In this document: positions 6,823-10,914 of the stretch, piece by piece | Layout: the number at the start of each line of letters is the position of its first letter | How positions within the stretch are numbered: position 1 is the stretch's first letter | DNA from: Bacteroidales bacterium UBA4893 | GTDB lineage: Bacteria; Bacteroidota; Bacteroidia; Bacteroidales; P3 | Direction of reading: 5' to 3' | Assembly (NCBI GenBank): GCA_002399025.1 | Contig: DHCV01000023.1 | Span: 150,439 to 161,352 of the forward strand | Length of the DNA stretch: 10,914 nucleotides | Program-made: the position numbers and the translations under genes | Notes under the pieces: generated by a model | Database searches by the model: none | Told to the model about the DNA's origin: nothing | What the model saw: only the letters and a program-made list of their open reading frames with translations

Positions 6823-8235
6823 ATGAAAAAGTTTTTCTTATTAGTTTTAATTTGTCTTTTTACACAATCAACGTATGCTCAAAGTGTGAATGAATATGAA
6901 AAGGAATTTGAGACAGACACAGTAATTTTAAATAGAATAGAAAAGTGGAAAGACTTAAAGTTTGGATTTATGATGCATTGGGGTATTTATTCTCAATGGG
7001 GAGTTGTTGAGTCATGGAGTATTTGTAATGAACCTTGGATAACACGTAATGGAGAAAATTATGTTGATTATGTAAAGCGTTATCAAGACCTAAATAAAAC
7101 CTTTAATCCTAAAAAGTTTAATCCTGAATATTGGGCAGAAGTAGCAAATAAAGCAGGAATGAAATATGTAGTATTTACAACAAAGCATCATGATGGATTC
7201 TGTATGTTTGATACTAAGGAAACTTCTTATTCAATAACTGATAAGTCTTGTCCTTATTCTTCAAATCCTAAGGCAGATATTACAGCAGAGGTTGTAAAAG
7301 AATTTAGAAAGAAAAACTTTTGGATAGGCCTTTACTTTTCTAAACCTGACTGGCATTGCAAAGATTATTGGGCACCAGAGTGGGCAACTCCTGACAGAAA
7401 CGTAAACTATGATATAGATAAGTATCCTCAGCGTTGGAAAAAATATTGTGATTTTACCTTTAACCAAATTAAAGAGCTAACAACAAACTATGGAAATATT
7501 GATATTCTTTGGCTTGATGGAGGTTGGGTACGTCCAGAGTGGAGTTTGAATGAAGAAACAGAAAGCTGGCTTGGTTGTTATAAAAGAATTCAAGATATTA
7601 ATATGCCTAAGATAGCTTCAATGGCAAGAGAAAATAATTCTGACCTTATAATTGTTGACCGTTCTGTTCATGGGAAATATGAAAACTATAGAACACCAGA
7701 ACAAGAAGTGCCTGATAAACCTTTAGATTATCCATGGGAAACTTGTATGACTATGGGAGATTCTTGGTCTTATGTTCCTAATGATAATTATAAAAGCACA
7801 AATAAATTAATTCATCTTTTGGTTGATATTGTTTCAAAAGGAGGAAATTTTCTTTTAAATGTTGCTCCTGATGCAAATGGAGAACTACCAGTAGCTGCCG
7901 TTGAAAGAATGAAAGAAATAGGTTATTGGTTAGAAATAAATGGAGATGCAATATATGGAACTCGTCCTATTTCTCCTTATAAAGACAATAAATTGTGTTT
8001 CACTCAAAGCAAAAGTGGACAAATCTATGGCATTTACTTATTAGATGAAGGCAATAATCTTCCAGAAACAATTGAATTTAATACCCCTCAAGAATTAAAG
8101 TCTGTAAGCATTAAAATAAAAGGAACAAATATAAAAGCAAAATTAATAAAGCAAGATAAAGGCTATAAAATAATAATACCAAAGAAACTACAACAAAACC
8201 TACCTTCTCAAAACGCAATAGTTTTTTGTTTATAA
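6823..8235 (+). CDS. Secreted GH29 alpha-L-fucosidase (470 aa)
   Basis: This retaining enzyme releases alpha-linked L-fucose from fucosylated glycans. A signal peptide (MKKFFLLVLICLFTQSTYA) is cleaved probably before Q20. Family motifs in order are FGFMMHWGIYSQWG (47-60, His52), VVFTTKHHDGFCMFD (116-130), DILWLDGGW (227-235) with the predicted nucleophile Asp232, RTPEQEVP (290-297), and GGNFLLNVAPDANG (340-353). The acid/base glutamate is probably one of Glu293 or Glu295, by analogy with relatives whose acid/base lies about 60 residues after the nucleophile. A small beta-rich domain closes the protein from about 385. No T9SS tail or lipobox is present, so it probably works in the periplasm. 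The ATG is 8 bp after the GH3 stop, so the two enzymes are almost certainly co-transcribed and act on the same or similar glycans. Some GH29 relatives accept other sugars, so fucose is likely but unproven. Confidence 0.93.
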   Translation: MKKFFLLVLICLFTQSTYAQSVNEYEKEFETDTVILNRIEKWKDLKFGFMMHWGIYSQWGVVESWSICNEPWITRNGENYVDYVKRYQDLNKTFNPKKFNPEYWAEVANKAGMKYVVFTTKHHDGFCMFDTKETSYSITDKSCPYSSNPKADITAEVVKEFRKKNFWIGLYFSKPDWHCKDYWAPEWATPDRNVNYDIDKYPQRWKKYCDFTFNQIKELTTNYGNIDILWLDGGWVRPEWSLNEETESWLGCYKRIQDINMPKIASMARENNSDLIIVDRSVHGKYENYRTPEQEVPDKPLDYPWETCMTMGDSWSYVPNDNYKSTNKLIHLLVDIVSKGGNFLLNVAPDANGELPVAAVERMKEIGYWLEINGDAIYGTRPISPYKDNKLCFTQSKSGQIYGIYLLDEGNNLPETIEFNTPQELKSVSIKIKGTNIKAKLIKQDKGYKIIIPKKLQQNLPSQNAIVFCL

Positions 8236-8242
8236 AAATAAA

Positions 8243-8270
8243 ACGGCACCTTATTCACATAAGACACCGT
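8243..8270 (-). terminator. Hairpin terminator with GTGA tetraloop after the 676-aa gene
   Basis: Read on the minus strand, 28 bases fold into a continuous 12-bp stem starting ACGGTGTCTTAT, with three G-T wobbles and a GTGA (GNRA-type) loop, followed by TTTTATTTTT. On the plus strand the wobbles become three adjacent mismatches and only TTT follows. The structure therefore belongs to the minus-strand gene ending at 8295, though it may also help end the convergent GH29 transcript. It resembles the hairpin at 10419-10446. Confidence 0.8.
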
Positions 8271-8294
8271 TTCAGAACAAACGATTATTATTAA

Positions 8295-10325
8295 CTAATT
8301 AACGATTATCTTCTTGGAATAAACATTCTTATTGGTTATTATCTTTATAATATAGACTCCTTTAGAAAAACCAGAAAGATTAATCTTTTCACTCATAGTT
8401 TTTAGTTTTTCACTCTTTAATAGTAGTTGTCCGTTGACGTTATAAAGAGAATAACTATTTATCTTTTCTCCTTGAGTTGTGATATTTACATCTCCTTTTG
8501 TTGGATTGGGATATACTATTATTCCTTTTCCTTCTAAACTTATTTCTCTTAATAGTGAAGAGGTATCTCCTACGTATGTATGTACAAAAGTTGAATCATG
8601 ATACTTTGCCATAAAAGCATTACTTCTTCCACTACTTCCAATTAGGGTTATATCTCCAAAGCTTATTGTATTATCAAACATCCCTGTTATAAATAAATCT
8701 CCATTATCATTTAAGATTGTATTACATGCTTGTGTATAACTTGAGCTACCATTGGTTGGAATATTTATTACATCTATAACTTCTCCATCATCTTTCCAAC
8801 GCATAAGTCCAATACTTGGGGATGTCATTCCTCCTGTTGTAAATACAGTATCTACTCCTACTAAATCTCTATAATAGAACACTTGTGAAAATACTTGATT
8901 ATTCCTTGTTGCTAATGATACATTATATGTTCCTGTGCCAGTGAAAAATGTCCCTTGACTTGAAATTGCTGTTCCGTGATTGATATATTTTCCTGTCTCC
9001 TTATTTAATTTAGCAAAGAAAACAGCACCACTACTTCCGCTCGTCCTTGAATATATTAAATGAGATGGGTCAAAAACAAATTGTGTACTATCATCAAAAT
9101 ATAATTTACAATATGTAGTATCATAAACAGCTGATCCAATTATATAAATAGAATTATTATCTTCATTAATGGTTGAATTATATATATTAGAAGAATATTG
9201 AGGGAAAGCCCCAGAGCCATTAAAGTTTTTCTTCCCATAAAGTTGATTTGCCCATTGAGGTTCTCCTGTAGTATCATACTTAATTAGAAAGCCTAAATTA
9301 GCGCATCCTGCATCATTAATGATTAACTTTTTATTATTTCCTAATTCAATATTCCTATAGAAAGTTGTATCTTCTGTATTACTTCTATATCGTTCAATAT
9401 ATCCTGTCAGATACATATTATCTTCACTGTCTGCTGATATTCCTGTTATAAAGGGATTAAAGGAATTTATTGCAAAGTCAATACCTACACCTGAAGTATC
9501 TCTAATTACTTTCTTTGCCCATACTAAATCAAAGTCTGGAGTGAATTTAAATGCCCATGTATTGATATAAAAATTCTCCACAAATTCTCCACAAGCAAAA
9601 GTTTTTTGTCTATCTACAACTAATTTTATAGAATCTGAATTAGATTCCTTATATATAATACTATAGATATAAATATACCCATTTTTATCTATATAAAACG
9701 GAGCAACCCTCATATTATCTGCAAATGATTTTTGAGCAGTTAATGTACCATCATTTTTTAATTGCTGCATTTGTAAAAAATGTTCACTTGTTTTGTTACC
9801 ATTCAAATCAAATGTTACAAAACAATTATAATATCCTGATGGCATAGGATATTGTGGTGGATTTGAATTGCTGCCAACTAATAATGTATCTAAATACCAT
9901 AAGTTATTACCTAAATTACCTCCTATTGCCCATATATTTGCAAGCAAAGCAATTGAAGTGTCCCCAACAATTTGAATCCAACATGGATTACGACTATCTT
10001 GAGTATTTTTTATTGACTTATGCCAAAGTAGATTTCCTTGTGGGTCTAATTTTGCTAATATTATTGCTGCCTTATTTTCCAAAAATCCTTCAGAAAGATG
10101 TGTGGTATCTATAATCGCATTTTCTCCCATAGTTCCTACAATATAAATATTTCCTTGACTGTCAAATGCTGAATTATAGATTCTATTGTATTTATCAGTA
10201 TTATTCATTCCATCTTGTCCTGAATAAGATTTTGCCCATTCAAATTGTTGTGCTCGCAAACTTATACTTACAACGAATAAAAAAAGTAGAGATAAAATTG
10301 GTTTAATGTGTAATTGTTTTTTCAT
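8295..10325 (-). CDS. T9SS-exported propeller-repeat protein (676 aa)
   Basis: This is a cell-surface or released protein exported by the type IX secretion system; its binding partner or activity is unknown. A signal peptide spans about 1-25 (hydrophobic ILSLLFLFVVSISL, then RA before Q26). The body carries recurring units of the SBBP / beta-propeller type, a D-x-x-G-N-x-Y-x-x-G pattern: DSQGNIYIVG (55-64), DKNGYIYIYS (213-222), DSEDNMYLTG (299-308), NEDNNSIYIIG (387-397) and NDNGDLFITG (539-548). The T9SS type A sorting domain covers about 601-676, starting VYPNPTKGDVNI and ending KKIIVN, with GQLLL (632-636) and KGVYIIKI (655-662) as expected. A repeat-rich body with no recognisable catalytic motif suggests adhesion or a structural role. 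A truncated paralogue lies directly upstream on the same strand. No clear promoter box is visible between 10326 and 10418. Confidence 0.9.
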   Translation of the reverse strand: MKKQLHIKPILSLLFLFVVSISLRAQQFEWAKSYSGQDGMNNTDKYNRIYNSAFDSQGNIYIVGTMGENAIIDTTHLSEGFLENKAAIILAKLDPQGNLLWHKSIKNTQDSRNPCWIQIVGDTSIALLANIWAIGGNLGNNLWYLDTLLVGSNSNPPQYPMPSGYYNCFVTFDLNGNKTSEHFLQMQQLKNDGTLTAQKSFADNMRVAPFYIDKNGYIYIYSIIYKESNSDSIKLVVDRQKTFACGEFVENFYINTWAFKFTPDFDLVWAKKVIRDTSGVGIDFAINSFNPFITGISADSEDNMYLTGYIERYRSNTEDTTFYRNIELGNNKKLIINDAGCANLGFLIKYDTTGEPQWANQLYGKKNFNGSGAFPQYSSNIYNSTINEDNNSIYIIGSAVYDTTYCKLYFDDSTQFVFDPSHLIYSRTSGSSGAVFFAKLNKETGKYINHGTAISSQGTFFTGTGTYNVSLATRNNQVFSQVFYYRDLVGVDTVFTTGGMTSPSIGLMRWKDDGEVIDVINIPTNGSSSYTQACNTILNDNGDLFITGMFDNTISFGDITLIGSSGRSNAFMAKYHDSTFVHTYVGDTSSLLREISLEGKGIIVYPNPTKGDVNITTQGEKINSYSLYNVNGQLLLKSEKLKTMSEKINLSGFSKGVYIIKIITNKNVYSKKIIVN
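8605..8712. repeat. Paralogue-derived direct repeat, copy 1 (copy 2 near 10772-10880)
   Basis: Positions 8605-8636 are identical to 10772-10803 (32 bases). A second long identical run, ending in ATCTCCATTATCATT, follows in both copies. These encode the shared segment GSSGRSNAFMAKY and NDNGDLFITGM of the two T9SS proteins. The offset (2167 bp here, 2176 bp between the stop codons and between the hairpins) shows one tandem duplication rather than scattered short repeats. Confidence 0.8.
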
Positions 10326-10418
10326 TTGATATAATTTATTTGGGTTTATAGTCTTAATTTATTATTAAAACACTTTTTCAATTGGTTTTGTTTACTTTTC
10401 TTCTCTTTTAATTAAAAT

Positions 10419-10446
10419 ACGGTGCCTTATTTGCACAAGACACCGT
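10419..10446 (-). terminator. Hairpin terminator with GCAA tetraloop after the partial T9SS gene
   Basis: On the minus strand this 28-base segment forms a 12-bp stem starting ACGGTGTCTTGT, with two G-T wobbles and a GCAA (GNRA) loop, followed by ATTTTAATT. It begins 25 bases past the stop codon at 10471, the same distance as the matching hairpin after the other T9SS gene. It also lies about 95 bp upstream of the 676-residue gene, so it would insulate that gene from read-through. Confidence 0.75.
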
Positions 10447-10470
10447 ATAAATAAAACAATTAATATTTAT

Positions 10471-10914
10471 CTAATTCCTAATTATCTTACGAGAATACAC
10501 ATTCTTTTCGGTTCTTACTTTTAGGATATAAACCCCTTTTGGCAATAGAAAAAGACTTAGCTTTTCTGTTTTTGCTTTGGGATTTGTTTTCATAAATATT
10601 AACTGACCATTCATATTATAAAGAGAAAAATCAATTATCATTTCTCCTTGTGCTTTTATATTGACTTCATTATAGGCAGGGTTAGGATAAATTATTAAGT
10701 TATTACTATTCTCTATTGCTATATCTTCTGCAGTGCTAAGATAAGGATGAAGAAAGGTAGTATCAGTATATTTTGCCATAAAAGCATTACTTCTTCCACT
10801 ACTCCCATTTAAAGAAATATCTCCAAAACTAATATTATTACTATACATTCCTGTAATAAATAAATCTCCATTATCATTCATTATTGTATTTCCATCCCTT
10901 GTTTTTCCAGGATC
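10471..10914 (-). CDS. C-terminal part of a paralogous T9SS-exported protein
   Basis: Only the last 147 codons are in the window; the open frame runs off the right edge (its first visible residues are DPGKTRDGNTIMNDNGDLF). An internal ATG at 10881 should not be taken as the start, because the frame stays open above it and the residues align inside the neighbouring protein. The shared stretch NDNGDLFITGM..N.ISFGDI matches residues 539-559 of the 676-residue protein, and GSSGRSNAFMAKY matches 563-575. A type A sorting domain follows (LIIYPNPAYNEVNI to YSRKIIRN), so the product is T9SS cargo. The linker before the sorting domain differs most between the two. The function is unknown; a beta-propeller-like repeat protein is inferred from the paralogue. 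Confidence 0.88.
   Translation of the reverse strand, partial: DPGKTRDGNTIMNDNGDLFITGMYSNNISFGDISLNGSSGRSNAFMAKYTDTTFLHPYLSTAEDIAIENSNNLIIYPNPAYNEVNIKAQGEMIIDFSLYNMNGQLIFMKTNPKAKTEKLSLFLLPKGVYILKVRTEKNVYSRKIIRN

Noticed and set aside
4421..8235. Polysaccharide utilisation locus
   Set aside because: Two glycosidases are present, but no SusC-like transporter, SusD-like binding protein or regulator is in the window, so the term is not justified here.
9854..10114. An 86-codon plus-strand reading frame inside the 676-aa gene
   Set aside because: It lies fully antisense to a well-supported T9SS gene, has no promoter or recognisable domain, and is a by-product of low GC content.

Overview
The window looks like chromosomal DNA from an AT-rich member of the Bacteroidota. 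The evidence is: two genes ending in type IX secretion (T9SS) type A sorting domains; promoter -7 boxes of the TAnnTTTG type; AT-rich start regions without Shine-Dalgarno sequences; and signal peptides that all leave glutamine at the predicted mature N-terminus. The first gene resembles, from memory, a family of small secreted proteins common in Bacteroidales. I cannot name a genus.

Layout. Positions 1-200 hold a strong perfect hairpin terminator and a 21-bp-period direct repeat. Positions 201-785 (minus) encode a small secreted protein of unknown function. Positions 786-1414 contain no gene I believe. They hold the promoter of the minus-strand gene, a GC-richer block at about 1045-1135 with nested inverted repeats, and a good Bacteroidota promoter at 1250-1278 followed by a leader of about 130 nt. 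That leader precedes a tight two-gene operon of a GNAT acetyltransferase and a PLP-dependent amino-acid racemase (1415-2936). Next come folC (3107-4393), a GH3 beta-glycosidase (4421-6814) and a GH29 alpha-L-fucosidase (6823-8235). They lie on the plus strand with gaps of 27 and 8 bp, so they are probably co-transcribed from a promoter just before folC. The right end is convergent: a complete 676-residue T9SS cargo protein with propeller-like repeats (8295-10325, minus) and the C-terminal part of a tandem paralogue cut by the window edge (10471-10914, minus). Each is followed by the same type of 28-nt hairpin.

How the genes fit together. GH3 and GH29 both carry signal peptides without a T9SS tail, so they probably act in the periplasm, removing fucose and beta-linked sugars from imported oligosaccharides. 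FolC is a housekeeping folate enzyme whose link to them is probably only transcriptional. The GNAT/racemase pair suggests an amino acid is racemised and an amine acetylated, but the substrate is unknown. I see no defence system, CRISPR array, transposase, tRNA or rRNA. The most unusual signals are the two minus-strand hairpins with GNRA loops and compensatory changes, the GNAT/racemase pair with its structured leader, and the GC-richer intergenic element.
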